This document shows positions 44,810 through 55,925 of a stretch of 64,000 nucleotides of DNA, one piece after another. Source of the stretch: Pseudomonas mosselii (GTDB lineage: Bacteria > Pseudomonadota > Gammaproteobacteria > Pseudomonadales > Pseudomonadaceae); assembly GCF_005796105.1 (NCBI RefSeq), contig NZ_VAUO01000001.1:372001-436000 (forward strand). Reading direction: 5' to 3'. Under the pieces are notes generated by a model that searched no databases, was not told the DNA's origin, and saw only the letters and a program-made list of their open reading frames with translations. Position 1 is the first letter of the stretch, and the number at the start of each line of letters is the position of its first letter. A program made the translations under genes and the position numbers.

Positions 44810-45946
44810 ATGAACCAGGCGGTCAGCCCAGAAACCCAGCAGGACCTCGACCAACACCGTGACCCACGGCGCCGGCGTTTGCTGCGTATGGGGCTGGCCG
44901 GTTCGCTGGGGCTACTGCTGAGCGCTTATGGCGGTTACTGGTGGCTGGAGGGGCGCTTTCTCGAACAGACCGACGATGCCTACGTGCGTGCCGACTGGGC
45001 GCCGATCAGCGCCCGGGTCAGCGGCTACGTCGCCGAAGTGACGGTGGCCGATAACGCCCAGGTCAAGGCCGGTGACGTACTGGTACGCCTGGATGCGCGG
45101 GATTTTCGTGATCGCTTGCGCAAGGCCGAGGCGCAGCTAGCGGTGAGCGAGGCGGCATTGCAGGTGCAACGCCTGCGCCTGCGCACTTTCGCTGCCGAAC
45201 AGACGGAGCAGGCCCAGGCCATCGCGCGTGCCGACGCCGAACGTGCCGGCAGCCGTGGCGAGGCGCAGCGCGCCGAGGCCGACTGGCAACGCTACCAGCG
45301 CCTGGCCGAATGGCAAGCGGCCAGCGTGCAACGCATGGAACAAGCCCGCGCCACACGTATTCAGGCCAACGCCCTGCAGCGCGCTGCTGACGCCGAGCTT
45401 GCCCGCCAGCACGCGCACAAGGCGGTGTTGGCCCAACAAGGTCGCCAGCTTGAGGCCGAACTGCTGCAACGCCAGGCTGACCTCGACCAGGCCCAAGCCG
45501 AAGCGGACCTGGCGCGTAGCGCCCTGGCCGACACCGAGATCCGTGCGCCCTTCGATGGCGTGGTGGGCCAGCGTAAGGCCCGCCAGCAACAGTACATCAC
45601 CCCAGGTTTACCGTTGCTGGCGCTGGTGCCGGTCGAACAGGCCTATGTGGTGGCCAATTTCAAGGAGACCCAGCTGGCGCACCTGCGTCCAGGCCAGCCG
45701 GTACGCCTTGAAGTGGATACCTTCGGCCAGCACTGGCAGGGCACCGTCGACAGCGTGTCGCCAGGCTCAGGGGCGGTATTCGCGCTGCTGCCGCCGGACA
45801 ACGCCACGGGCAACTTCACCAAGATCGTCCAGCGTTTCCCGGTACGCATACATCTGCAACCCGAAGTGGACGGCGTGCCGAAGCTATTGCCCGGCATGTC
45901 GGTGATCGCCACCGTCGATACCCGGCAGGTGCATGATGGACGCTGA
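44810..45946 (+). CDS. EmrA-type membrane fusion protein of an efflux pump
   Basis: A 378-residue HlyD/EmrA adaptor. A membrane anchor lies at residues about 24-43 (LLRMGLAGSLGLLLSAYGGY). The lipoyl half-motif is TDDAYVRADWAPISARVSGY, followed by a long coiled coil (about 95-210, rich in Ala, Gln, Arg, Glu) and the second lipoyl half (DTEIRAPFDGVVGQRKARQQ). The beta-barrel reads VEQAYVVANFKETQLAHLRP. It links the EmrB-type inner-membrane transporter to an outer-membrane channel that is not encoded here. It overlaps the transporter by 14 bases. Confidence 0.92.
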   Translation: MNQAVSPETQQDLDQHRDPRRRRLLRMGLAGSLGLLLSAYGGYWWLEGRFLEQTDDAYVRADWAPISARVSGYVAEVTVADNAQVKAGDVLVRLDARDFRDRLRKAEAQLAVSEAALQVQRLRLRTFAAEQTEQAQAIARADAERAGSRGEAQRAEADWQRYQRLAEWQAASVQRMEQARATRIQANALQRAADAELARQHAHKAVLAQQGRQLEAELLQRQADLDQAQAEADLARSALADTEIRAPFDGVVGQRKARQQQYITPGLPLLALVPVEQAYVVANFKETQLAHLRPGQPVRLEVDTFGQHWQGTVDSVSPGSGAVFALLPPDNATGNFTKIVQRFPVRIHLQPEVDGVPKLLPGMSVIATVDTRQVHDGR

Positions 45947-47444
45947 GGAAAAAGTCACCACCCGGGCCTGGGTGGCGGTGATCGGCGGCTTGTTCGGCTG
46001 CTTCATGGCCGGGATGAACGTGCACGTCACCAGCGCTGCCCTGCCTGAGATCGAAGGTGCGCTGGGCGCGAGCTTCGAGGAGGGGTCGTGGATTTCCACC
46101 GCGTACCTGGTGGCCGAGATCAGCATGATCCCGCTGACCGCTTGGTTGGTGCGGGTGTTCTCGTTGCGGCGGGTGATGCTGGTAGGGTCGGCGGTGTTTC
46201 TTACCAGCTCCGTGAGCTGCGCACTGGCACCTGGCCTGCAAGCGATGATCGCCCTGCGGGTGGTGCAAGGCGCTTCGGGGGCGGTGCTGATCCCGCTGTC
46301 GATGCAGCTGATCATCACCGAACTGCCTGCCAGCCGCCTGCCGCTGGGGATGGCGCTGTTCAGCCTGTCTAATAGCGTGGCTCAGGCGGCTGGGCCTTCG
46401 ATAGGGGGTTGGTTGACCGACATGTACTCCTGGCGCTGGATCTTTTTGCTGCAACTACCGCCAGGTTTGGCGTTGCTGGCAGCGGTGGCCTGGTCGATCA
46501 AGGGCCAGGCCGGTGACCGCAGTGCCCTGCGTCAGGCCGACTGGCTCGGGATCGGCGCCATGGCGCTGGGGCTTGGGGCGTTGCAGGTGGTGCTGGAGGA
46601 GGGCGGACGCAAAGATTGGTTCGACTCGCGCTTTATCGTCGTATTCAGTGTGCTGGCGATATTCGCCCTGGCGCTGTTCATCCAGCGGCAGTTATGGGGG
46701 GCACGTCCGTTCATCAACCTGCGGTTGTTGGCCAGCTACAACTTCGGTGTATCGAGCCTGGCGATGGCGGTATTCGGCGCGGCCACCTTCGGCTTGGTGT
46801 TTCTGGTGCCCAACTATCTGTCGCTGGTGCAAGGCTACAGCGCCAGCGAGGTCGGCAAGAGCCTGATCGCCTATGGCCTAGTGCAACTGTTGCTGGCGCC
46901 CTTGCTGCCCCGGCTGATGCGCTGGCTCAACCCCAAGCTGCTGGTGGCCAGCGGTTTCGCCATCATGGCCCTGGGGTGCTGGCTGGGCTCGCAACTGACG
47001 GTGGATGCGGGTAGCAACGTGATCATCCCGTCCACCGTGGTGCGGGGTATCGGTCAGCCGTTGATCATGGTGGCGCTGTCGGTACTGGCGGTGAAGGGGC
47101 TGGACAAAGCTCAGGCGGGCTCGGCTTCGGCGTTGATCTCGATGCTGCGCAACCTGGGTGGAGCATTGGGCACGGCGTTGTTGACGCAACTGGTGTCGCT
47201 GCGTGAACGCTTTCATTCGGTGCGGGTGGGCGAGGCGCTGACATTGTTCGACGGCGCGTTGCAGCAACGTCTGCCGGGCGGCATGCTCGATCCGCAATCA
47301 CCGCAGGTGATGCAGAGCCTGGCGCTGATCGATCGCAGTGTGCGCGAGCAGGCTTACCTGATGGCGTACTCCGATGCCTTCTACCTGTCGTGCCTGGCGT
47401 TGCTGGGGTGTGCGCTGGCCGCCTTGCTGTTGCGCAGTCGTTAG
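45933..47444 (+). CDS. EmrB-type MFS drug exporter (DHA2, 14-TM)
   Basis: A 503-residue major facilitator of the DHA2 family with about fourteen membrane segments. It shows AWVAVIGGLFGCFMAGMNVH, motif D1-like ALPEIEGALGASFEEGSWIS, AYLVAEISMIPLTAWLVRVF, and motif C-like LSNSVAQAAGPSIGGWLTDM with the Pro-Gly bend. Together with the overlapping EmrA gene it forms a tripartite efflux system for hydrophobic toxic compounds. The following AraC-type gene is the probable regulator. Confidence 0.93.
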   Translation: MMDAEEKVTTRAWVAVIGGLFGCFMAGMNVHVTSAALPEIEGALGASFEEGSWISTAYLVAEISMIPLTAWLVRVFSLRRVMLVGSAVFLTSSVSCALAPGLQAMIALRVVQGASGAVLIPLSMQLIITELPASRLPLGMALFSLSNSVAQAAGPSIGGWLTDMYSWRWIFLLQLPPGLALLAAVAWSIKGQAGDRSALRQADWLGIGAMALGLGALQVVLEEGGRKDWFDSRFIVVFSVLAIFALALFIQRQLWGARPFINLRLLASYNFGVSSLAMAVFGAATFGLVFLVPNYLSLVQGYSASEVGKSLIAYGLVQLLLAPLLPRLMRWLNPKLLVASGFAIMALGCWLGSQLTVDAGSNVIIPSTVVRGIGQPLIMVALSVLAVKGLDKAQAGSASALISMLRNLGGALGTALLTQLVSLRERFHSVRVGEALTLFDGALQQRLPGGMLDPQSPQVMQSLALIDRSVREQAYLMAYSDAFYLSCLALLGCALAALLLRSR

Positions 47445-47511
47445 CGTGTGCCCCTTCACGAACAGCGCTGGCCCTGCGACCATGAGGTTTCATTGCCACC
47501 GAAGCCTGTCG

Positions 47512-48264
47512 ATGCCCCGTCCGCCGATCCTTGCACTTGCCGAGAACTACCGCCACGGCGAGCACATTGCCCTGCACTGTCACGACCGTGCCCAGCTCAT
47601 TCATGCGATCAGTGGCGTGGTCACGGTCAGTGCCCGCGAAGGCAGTTGGGTCGTGCCCCCTGGGCGCGGAGTCTGGGTGCCTGCGGCCAGCGAGCATGAG
47701 TTGCGCATGTCCGGGGTGGTGCGCATGCGTACCTTGTTCGTGGACGCCGAGGCACGGTCTGGGTTGCCGCAGCAGTGTCAGGTGATCGAGATCTCGCCAC
47801 TGTTGCGCGAGCTGATCATCCGGGCCATGGACATCGTGCCGGGGTACCCGCTGGATGGGCCTGAGGCGCGGATCATGGCACTGATCCTGGACGAGATCCG
47901 CGTGTTGCCGGTGCTGGCACTGCATGTACCCAGCCCAGGGCCTGGGCCTTTGCAGGCATTGTGCGAGGCCGCGCGCGCGGCGCCGGCCGATGACTGGAGC
48001 TTGGCGCGGGCGGCGCGCTTGAGCGGCCTCAACGCGCGAACCCTGACCCGGGCTTTTCAGCGCGAGACAGGCTTGAGCCTGGTGCAGTGGGTACGGCGCA
48101 TGCGTTTGCTGGCGGGGCTGGATGCCCTGGCGGCGGGCGCATCGGTGCTGGAAGTGGCGCTGGACCTGGGCTATGACAGCCCGAGTGCGTTCAGCGCGAT
48201 GTTCCGGCGCACCCTCGGGGTTTCGCCCTCGGTGTATGTCGGGCGGGGCACGCCGCGCTGGTGA
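47512..48264 (+). CDS. AraC-family regulator with N-terminal cupin domain
   Basis: A 250-residue regulator. The cupin-like N-terminus reads HGEHIALHCHDRAQLIHAIS and WVVPPGRGVWVPAASEHELR. The C-terminal AraC domain reads WSLARAARLSGLNARTLTRA with the second helix-turn-helix VLEVALDLGYDSPSAFSAMF. It lies 67 bases after the efflux transporter on the same strand, so it is a likely local regulator of that pump. ATG 47512 or ATG 47482 (ten codons earlier) could be the start. Its end is 2 bases from the convergent LysR gene. Confidence 0.87.
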   Translation: MPRPPILALAENYRHGEHIALHCHDRAQLIHAISGVVTVSAREGSWVVPPGRGVWVPAASEHELRMSGVVRMRTLFVDAEARSGLPQQCQVIEISPLLRELIIRAMDIVPGYPLDGPEARIMALILDEIRVLPVLALHVPSPGPGPLQALCEAARAAPADDWSLARAARLSGLNARTLTRAFQRETGLSLVQWVRRMRLLAGLDALAAGASVLEVALDLGYDSPSAFSAMFRRTLGVSPSVYVGRGTPRW

Positions 48265-48266
48265 GC

Positions 48267-49208
48267 TTACGCCAGCGCCATCGGATGCAGGGCCCTGAAG
48301 TGTTGCGCCTCCTCCACCAGCCAGTCATGCACCGCTCGTGCCCCCGGCTGGCTAAGCCCGCCAGGCCGATACAACAGCACATAGCGCTTGTGGTTGGCGA
48401 TCGGCACGCCGAACGGCACGATCAGCGCGCCACGCTCCAACTCGTCGTTGAGTAGCGTGCGCCGGGCGATGGCCACGCCGATGCCGGCGATCGCCGCCTC
48501 GATGGTGAGGTGGTTGCGGTTGAAGGTATGCCCGCGGCGCACCGGCATGCCGCCAGCCCCGATCCCCGCCAGGTAGAATTCCCACTCGGCGTACTCCGAG
48601 CTGCCGCGCCAGGCTGTGATGTCGTGCAGCAGCGGATAGTGCGCCAGGTCGGCCGGGCCGTGCAGCGGCGGGCGACCGCGCAGCAGGGCTGGGGAGCACA
48701 CCGGAAAGATCTGCTCGTCCAGCAGTGGCGTGGACAGCATGCCGGGATAGCTGCCGTCGTTCAGGTCGATGGCCAGGTCGAAGTCGTCCGGGTGCAGGGC
48801 TTGGTTGCTGTCCTCGGCCACCAGGCGCAGCTCGATGTCGGGATAGCGCTGCTGGAAGCGTGGCAGGCGTGGTGTCAGCCATTTGGCCAGGAACGACGGG
48901 ATCGAGCGCAGCCGCAGCGTGCCGCGGATTTCGCCAGCGTCCAGGCGTAACAACTCGGCCTCGATGCTGCCGTAGGCTTCTGCCACCGTCTGCGCCAGGC
49001 GCTGGCCCTCGGCCGACAGTTCCACGCCTCGGGCGCGGCGCAGGAACAAGCGATAGCCCAGGCGTTCTTCGAGCTGGCGCATTTGTTGGCTGACCGCACC
49101 TGGGGTGATGTGCAGCTCTTCTGCACAGCGGGTGAACGACAGGTGCCGCGCCGCGCAGGAAAATACGTGCAGCCAGACATACACCTGACCATTGAGTTGC
49201 CCTTTCAT
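48267..49208 (-). CDS. LysR-type regulator, DsdC-like
   Basis: A 313-residue LysR regulator. The helix-turn-helix LSFTRCAEELHITPGAVSQQ lies near residues 23-42. The effector domain has LRLRSIPSFLAKWLTPRLPR, DFDLAIDLNDGSYPGM, PLLHDITAWRGSSEYAEWEF and AAIAGIGVAIARR, a pattern close to DsdC, the D-serine regulator of enterobacteria. It is divergent from sdaA (L-serine dehydratase) with a 146-base spacer, so it probably controls serine breakdown. The effector (D- or L-serine) is not fixed by sequence. Confidence 0.85.
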   Translation of the reverse strand: MKGQLNGQVYVWLHVFSCAARHLSFTRCAEELHITPGAVSQQMRQLEERLGYRLFLRRARGVELSAEGQRLAQTVAEAYGSIEAELLRLDAGEIRGTLRLRSIPSFLAKWLTPRLPRFQQRYPDIELRLVAEDSNQALHPDDFDLAIDLNDGSYPGMLSTPLLDEQIFPVCSPALLRGRPPLHGPADLAHYPLLHDITAWRGSSEYAEWEFYLAGIGAGGMPVRRGHTFNRNHLTIEAAIAGIGVAIARRTLLNDELERGALIVPFGVPIANHKRYVLLYRPGGLSQPGARAVHDWLVEEAQHFRALHPMALA

Positions 49209-49354
49209 CGTTTAGTCCTGCTAAAGCCTTTTGTAGAAAGTTTCGTTGGTCATCGACCGGGCAGGCCGTCAGTATCGCTCAATATCGCAATACCGCTCAA
49301 ATTCCTCACAGCGCCGTGGATCGTTTCTATCGACAAGCCCGGCAAGGCATTAGT

Positions 49355-50731
49355 ATGGCTATCAGTGTTTTCGACCTCTTCAAGATTGGCATCGGCCCGT
49401 CCAGCTCCCACACCGTCGGCCCCATGCGCGCCGCAGCGACCTTCGCTGGCGTCTTGCGTGAGCGCGGGCTGCTGAATCGTGTGACACGGGTCGAGGTGCG
49501 CCTGTATGGCTCGCTGTCGGCCACCGGCGTCGGCCATGCCACCGACCGGGCCTGCTTGCTCGGCCTGATGGGGCAATGGCCGGACCGTATCGATCCGCAG
49601 AGCATCGAATCGCGTATCGACCAACTGATGCAGGAGCACTGTTTGATCCTCGACGGCAGCCACCCGGTAGACTTCCAATATGCGCGCGACATGCGTCTGT
49701 TGGACGAAGACCTGGCTTACCATCCCAATGCGATGACTCTGGAGAGCTTCGACAGCCAAGGCAGCCAGTTCAGCCAGACCTACTACTCCATCGGTGGTGG
49801 CTTTATCGTCGAGCAGGCAGAGCTGGATGCGCCTGCGGCCGACGCTGGCGAAGTCAAGTTGCCCTACGCGTTCTCCAGCGGCGCCGAGTTGTTGGCCCTG
49901 TGCAAGCAACATGGGTTGAGCGTGAGCCAGCTGATGATGGCCAACGAATGTGCCTGGCGCACAGAGGCCGATGTTCGTGCAGGGTTGCTGAAGATCTGGA
50001 CGGCGATGGGCGAGTGCGTGGCCAACGGTCTACGCAATGAGGGGGTGCTGCCCGGCGGCTTGCAGGTAAAGCGTCGCGCCGCCAAGCTGCACCGCAGCCT
50101 GCAAGAATTGGGCAAACCGAATGTGATCGGCTCGACCCTGAGCGCGATGGAATGGGTCAACCTGTTCGCCCTGGCGGTCAACGAGGAGAACGCCGCTGGC
50201 GGGCGCATGGTCACCGCGCCCACCAATGGCGCAGCGGGCATCATTCCAGCTGTGCTGCATTACTACATGAAATTTAACCCTACCGCCTGCGACGACGACG
50301 TGGTGGCGTTCCTGCTGGCCGCAGCTGCCGTGGGCATCCTGTGCAAGACGAACGCGTCGATCTCCGGCGCTGAAGTGGGGTGCCAGGGTGAGGTCGGGTC
50401 GGCCTGTGCCATGGCCGCTGCCGGCTTGGCCGAAGTGCTTGGTGCGACCCCACCGCAGCTTGAGAACGCGGCCGAAATCGCCCTCGAGCACAACCTCGGG
50501 CTGACCTGCGATCCAGTGGGTGGGTTGGTCCAGGTGCCTTGCATCGAGCGCAACGCCATCGCCGCCGTAAAGGCGATCAATGCCGTACAGATGGCCCTGC
50601 GTGGCGACGGTGAACACTTCATCTCCCTGGACCGGGTGATTCGCACCCTGCGCGACACAGGCGCTGACATGCACGCGAACTACAAGGAAACCTCGCGCGG
50701 TGGCCTGGCCGTGGCGTTCGTCGAGTGCTGA
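49355..50731 (+). CDS. sdaA: L-serine ammonia-lyase (iron-sulphur L-serine dehydratase)
   Basis: A 458-residue single-chain L-serine dehydratase that deaminates L-serine to pyruvate. The N-terminal beta domain has [20 protein letters not shown]. The C-terminal catalytic domain has [19 protein letters not shown] (residues about 288-306) and the cluster cysteines in [20 protein letters not shown] and in [18 protein letters not shown], which bind [4Fe-4S]. ATG 49355 fits the conserved N-terminus ([14 protein letters not shown]). Regulation is probably by the divergent DsdC-like gene. Confidence 0.95.
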   Translation: MAISVFDLFKIGIGPSSSHTVGPMRAAATFAGVLRERGLLNRVTRVEVRLYGSLSATGVGHATDRACLLGLMGQWPDRIDPQSIESRIDQLMQEHCLILDGSHPVDFQYARDMRLLDEDLAYHPNAMTLESFDSQGSQFSQTYYSIGGGFIVEQAELDAPAADAGEVKLPYAFSSGAELLALCKQHGLSVSQLMMANECAWRTEADVRAGLLKIWTAMGECVANGLRNEGVLPGGLQVKRRAAKLHRSLQELGKPNVIGSTLSAMEWVNLFALAVNEENAAGGRMVTAPTNGAAGIIPAVLHYYMKFNPTACDDDVVAFLLAAAAVGILCKTNASISGAEVGCQGEVGSACAMAAAGLAEVLGATPPQLENAAEIALEHNLGLTCDPVGGLVQVPCIERNAIAAVKAINAVQMALRGDGEHFISLDRVIRTLRDTGADMHANYKETSRGGLAVAFVEC

Positions 50732-50955
50732 TGCGTGGCCTGAAGCGTCCACGATGTCCACGCCATTTCCCTGAGCGAATGGCGTGAGCGTGTGCGCCAT
50801 CCCTGTTATACGGTGCAGCCTGCCTGGCAGCCCGGCGAGGAAAGCAGAGCTGCCAAGCAGCGATGGCATTTTCACATTGTTGCCGACGAGTGGTCAGATC
50901 AGGGGCGGATGGCCACTGCGATGGTCTTGCGCCAGTGCAGTGGCGCTCGCGTCGT

Positions 50956-52242
50956 TCAGCCGAGCGCCTCACGTAGGCGGTACCACAGCATGCCTAGGGC
51001 TAGCAGGGGCGAGCGCAGGGCTTTGCCGCCGGGAAAGGTCAGGTGCGGCACGGCGCTGAAGACATCCAGCCCCTGGCTGTGGCCGGTGGCGATGGCTTCG
51101 GCCAGCAGTTTGGCGGTCCAGTGCGTCACGTTAAGGCCGTGCCCCGAATAGCCCTGGGCGTAGTACACGTTAGGGTGCTGGCGCAGGCGGCCGACTTGCG
51201 GGAAACGGTTGGCGGTGATGCCGATCATCCCCCCCCACTGATAATCCAGGCGTACGTCGGCCAGTTGCGGGAAGACCTTGAGCACCTTTGGCCGCATGTA
51301 CGCACCGATATCCTTCGGGTCGCGCCCCGAATAGTGGCAGGCGCCGCCGAACAGCAAGCGCCGGTCGGCAGTCAGGCGGTAATAATCCAGCCCGACCTTC
51401 TGATCGCACAGCGCCATGTTCTGCGGGATCAACGTCTGGGCCACGTGCTCGGGCAACGGCTCGGTGGCCATCACGTAACTGCCGGCAGGCAGCACCTTGC
51501 CGCTCAGGCGCGGCTCTAGCTCATCGAGGTGGGCGTTGCAGCCCAGCACCAGGCTTTGGGCGTGTACCTTGCCGCGTGCGGTGTGCACGGTCACCCGGCT
51601 ACCGTGCTCGATGCGCAGCACCGGGCTTTGCTCGAACAGGCGCACGCCCAGGCCCTGTGCGGCGCGCGCCTCGCCCTGGACCAGATCGAGCGGATGCAGG
51701 TGGCCTGAGCCCATGTCCACCAGGCCGCCGGCGTACTGGTCGCTGGCAACGATTTCGTGGATACGCTCGGGGCCTACCAACCGAGTTTCATGGCGATAGC
51801 CCAGTTCGGCAAGGTTGCGCTGCTCGTCGCTGAAGGCGGCGAACTGGGCCGGGGTGTTGGCCAGCTCGCAGAAACCCCAGCGCAGGTCGCAGTCGATGCC
51901 GTATTGCTCGATACGCCGGGCGACCAACGCCACCGACTCGATGCCGGCTTGTTGCAGGTAGCGTACGCCGTCCTGGCCAACGTGACGGGCAAAGCCTGAC
52001 ACCTCATGGCCAATGCCGCGGATCAATTGCCCGCCGTTGCGCCCGCTGGCGCCCCAGCCGATGCGCCGGGCTTCCAGCAGCACCACCGACAGCCCGTGCT
52101 CGGCCAGCTCCAGGGCCGCGTTGACCCCGGTAAGGCCACCGCCGATCACACACACGTCGGCGTGCAGTTGCTGGTCGAGCGCAGGGTAGGTGGCTGCCTG
52201 GCGGGCTGTTGCGGCGTAGTAGGAGGCCGCGTGTTCGTTCAT
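50956..52242 (-). CDS. puuB: Gamma-glutamylputrescine oxidoreductase (FAD-dependent)
   Basis: A 428-residue FAD-dependent amine oxidase of the DAO family. The dinucleotide fold is ADVCVIGGGLTGVNAALELA (residues about 27-46). The glutamylputrescine oxidase motifs are GWGASGRNGGQLIRGIGHEV (flavin region) and YAQGYSGHGLNVTHWTAKLL near the C-terminus. It oxidises gamma-glutamylputrescine to the aldehyde in the Puu pathway. Reading order on the minus strand is puuA, a putrescine-type binding protein, puuB, with a 22-base gap between the last two. ATG 52242 (MNEHAASYY) is preferred over one three codons earlier. Confidence 0.92.
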   Translation of the reverse strand: MNEHAASYYAATARQAATYPALDQQLHADVCVIGGGLTGVNAALELAEHGLSVVLLEARRIGWGASGRNGGQLIRGIGHEVSGFARHVGQDGVRYLQQAGIESVALVARRIEQYGIDCDLRWGFCELANTPAQFAAFSDEQRNLAELGYRHETRLVGPERIHEIVASDQYAGGLVDMGSGHLHPLDLVQGEARAAQGLGVRLFEQSPVLRIEHGSRVTVHTARGKVHAQSLVLGCNAHLDELEPRLSGKVLPAGSYVMATEPLPEHVAQTLIPQNMALCDQKVGLDYYRLTADRRLLFGGACHYSGRDPKDIGAYMRPKVLKVFPQLADVRLDYQWGGMIGITANRFPQVGRLRQHPNVYYAQGYSGHGLNVTHWTAKLLAEAIATGHSQGLDVFSAVPHLTFPGGKALRSPLLALGMLWYRLREALG

Positions 52243-52264
52243 GTGAGGCATGGCAGTGCTCGGC

Positions 52265-53455
<1,191 letters not shown>

Positions 53456-54814
53456 TTACACGCTCAGCAACAAAAATTCGCGCTCCCACGAGCTGATCAC
53501 GCGCTTGAAATTCTCGTGCTCGGCGCGCTTGACCGCGACGTAACCCTGCACGAACGAGTGGCCCAGGTACTGGCGCACCACCTCGCAATCTTCCATGTGC
53601 TGCAAGGCATCCTCGATGGTGATCGGCAGGCGCAGGTTGCGCCGCTCGTAAGCGCGGCCCTGTACCGGGGCGCTGGGTTCGATGCGTTCGACCATGCCGA
53701 TGTAGCCGCACAGCAGGCTGGCGGCGATGGCCAGGTAGGGATTGGCGTCGGCGCCCGGCAGACGGTTCTCAACGCGCATCGCCTCAGGGCTCGAGGTCGG
53801 CACGCGCAGACCAGCGGTGCGGTTTTCCTCACCCCATTCCACGTTTACTGGCGCCGACGTGTCGGGCAGGAAGCGGCGGAACGAGTTGACGTTAGGGGCG
53901 AACATCGGCAGCAGCTTGGGAATGAACGTCTGTAGCCCGCCGATATGGTGCAGGAACAGCTCGCTCATGCTGCCGTCGTCGTTGGCGAAGATCGGCTTGC
54001 CGCTGGCGATGTCCACCACGCTCTGGTGCAAGTGCATGGCGCTGCCGGGTTCGTCGGTGATCGGCTTGGCCATGAATGTGGCGGTGACGTTGTGCTTGAG
54101 CGCCGCCTCGCGCATTGTGCGCTTGAACACGGTGATCTGGTCGGCCAGGTCCAGCGCGTCGCCATGCCGGAAGTTGATCTCCATCTGGGCTGGGCCGTCT
54201 TCGTGGATCAGCGTGTCCAGGTCCAGGCCCTGCATCTCGCACCAGTCGTAGACATCCTCGAACAAGGGGTCGAATTCGTTGGCCGCATCGATGGAAAACG
54301 ACTGGCGACCGCTTTCGGCGCGGCCCGAACGGCCCAGCGGCACTTGCAACGGCAGGTCCGGGTCTTCGCAGCGCTGGGTCAGGTAGAACTCCATCTCCGG
54401 GGCGACGATTGGCTGCCAGCCTTTGTCGGCATACAGCTTGAGCACCTTCTTGAGCACGTTGCGCGGCGACAGCTCGATGTGGTTGCCCTGCTTGTCGAAC
54501 GTATCGTGGATGACGATGGCGGTCGGTTCGATTGCCCAGGGGATCTGGTACACCGCCGTCGGGTCGGGGCGGCAGATCATGTCGATGTCCGCAGCGTCGA
54601 GCAGGCTGTAGTAGATGTCATCGTCGACGTAGTCGCCGGTGACCGTCTGCAACAGCACGCTTTCAGGCAGGCGCATGCCGCGCTCGTGGAGGAATTTGGC
54701 GGTCGGGGCGATCTTGCCACGGGCGATGCCGGTCAGGTCACTGATCACGCATTCGACTTCGGTGATCCGGTGTTCTTTCAGCCAGGCGGACAGCTGATCG
54801 AAGGGGGCGCTCAT
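53456..54814 (-). CDS. puuA: Gamma-glutamylputrescine synthetase (glutamine synthetase family)
   Basis: A 452-residue glutamine synthetase-like ligase that joins glutamate and putrescine, the first step of the Puu pathway. It has the beta-grasp N-terminus (VECVISDLTGIARGKIAPTA) and catalytic motifs APEMEFYLTQR (residues about 142-152), QMEINFRHGDAL (about 210), MAKPITDEPGSAMHLHQSV (about 247-265) and the C-terminal LPGADANPYLAIAASLLCGY. Divergence from true GlnA (no adenylylation-site region of the usual form) and its place beside puuB support PuuA. It is the first gene of the minus-strand unit; an AraC-type regulator is divergent from it. Confidence 0.92.
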   Translation of the reverse strand: MSAPFDQLSAWLKEHRITEVECVISDLTGIARGKIAPTAKFLHERGMRLPESVLLQTVTGDYVDDDIYYSLLDAADIDMICRPDPTAVYQIPWAIEPTAIVIHDTFDKQGNHIELSPRNVLKKVLKLYADKGWQPIVAPEMEFYLTQRCEDPDLPLQVPLGRSGRAESGRQSFSIDAANEFDPLFEDVYDWCEMQGLDLDTLIHEDGPAQMEINFRHGDALDLADQITVFKRTMREAALKHNVTATFMAKPITDEPGSAMHLHQSVVDIASGKPIFANDDGSMSELFLHHIGGLQTFIPKLLPMFAPNVNSFRRFLPDTSAPVNVEWGEENRTAGLRVPTSSPEAMRVENRLPGADANPYLAIAASLLCGYIGMVERIEPSAPVQGRAYERRNLRLPITIEDALQHMEDCEVVRQYLGHSFVQGYVAVKRAEHENFKRVISSWEREFLLLSV

Positions 54815-54933
54815 ACAAACCTCTTGGTTGGGTAGTTGTGGTGGGTGTGGCCAGGAGGCTTCCCACGGGTGACGCTGAGGACTATCTTGGGCGCAGGCCC
54901 TCGGGGTGATCTATCCACTTTCTTCGTCGATCA

Positions 54934-55875
54934 ATGCACCAAAAGAGTGCAATAGGACAACGCGTGACAACGCCCAACGCCTTGCAGGTCCGCGACTTGC
55001 GTACTACCGATGTCACCGAACAGATCCGCGCCACGCCCGGCTGGCAGCAGCAGTACCGGCAGATGTCCCCCGGGCATTTCAACGGACAGCTGCGTTGGCT
55101 GGGGCTGGACGGCGTGCAGGTCTACGAGGAGCGTCTGAATACCCGGGTCGAGCAGTTCTTCCGTGCCCCTAGCGGAGCCTTGGCGTTCTGTTTCGACCGC
55201 AGCGAAAACAGCCTCTACCTGCTCAACGAGGACAGTCGCAACATCTGGATCACCCCGGAGAACTATCAGGAGGTGGCGGTGGTGTTCGACCAGCCGTTCC
55301 TGGCCAGCCATGGCCTGGACATCGAGCGTTTGCGCGGGTTGTTCATGGTGCCGTTGACCTGTCAGCAGACCGCGCTGTTCGGCAATTGGCTAAGTGCGAC
55401 GCTGACCCGGGTGGGGCAGGCTGAGTGTGAGCTGGCAGGCGCAGCGCTGAGTGAGCAATTGTTCGAAGACTGCCTGTTCATCCTCGATAACGCTGGCCAA
55501 GGCCTGCAAGGCGAGGCACGCGAGCGGCGCGACGAGGGGCGGGCGATCATGCGACGGATCAGCGAGTGGGCCGCCGATTGCCCCGACGAAACCCTCAACC
55601 TGGTGGAACTGGCCAAGCTCGCCGGGGTGTCCGTGCGTCGCCTGCAACAGGCCTTCAAGGGGTTCACGCAGATGCCGCCCGCGCACTGGCTGCGGCTGCG
55701 TCGGCTCAATGGCGCGCGGCGCGACCTGCTGCAGGGGGCAGGCGAAGTGACCGTGGCCGAGGTAGCCATGCGCTGGTCGTTCTGGCACCTGGGGCGGTTT
55801 TCGGAGAGTTATCGGCAGTTGTTCAGGGAGTTGCCGAGCGAGACGCTCAAGCGCAGTCGCGGGGTATCCGGCTAG
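54934..55875 (+). CDS. AraC-family transcriptional regulator
   Basis: A 313-residue AraC-type protein. The N-terminal ligand domain begins VRDLRTTDVTEQIRATPGWQ, then WLGLDGVQVYEERLNTRVEQ. The C-terminal DNA-binding domain has LNLVELAKLAGVSVRRLQQA and a second helix-turn-helix VTVAEVAMRWSFWHLGRFSE with FRELPSETLKRSR. The EutR-type arrangement of the two helices is clear. It is divergent from puuA (119-base spacer), so it is the likely regulator of polyamine use. ATG 54934 or GTG 54964 could be the start. Confidence 0.87.
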   Translation: MHQKSAIGQRVTTPNALQVRDLRTTDVTEQIRATPGWQQQYRQMSPGHFNGQLRWLGLDGVQVYEERLNTRVEQFFRAPSGALAFCFDRSENSLYLLNEDSRNIWITPENYQEVAVVFDQPFLASHGLDIERLRGLFMVPLTCQQTALFGNWLSATLTRVGQAECELAGAALSEQLFEDCLFILDNAGQGLQGEARERRDEGRAIMRRISEWAADCPDETLNLVELAKLAGVSVRRLQQAFKGFTQMPPAHWLRLRRLNGARRDLLQGAGEVTVAEVAMRWSFWHLGRFSESYRQLFRELPSETLKRSRGVSG

Positions 55876-55925
55876 CGCCGCGCAACACCTGGATTCGGCG
55901 TTGCACGGCGCTAGCTGGGTGCGAA

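Noticed and set aside
50740..50955. Open sense frame reading ISLSEWRERVRHPCYTVQPA in the spacer after sdaA, running on over the end of puuB.
   Set aside because: It has no convincing start codon or ribosome site and continues into the antisense of puuB; too short and unsupported to call a gene.
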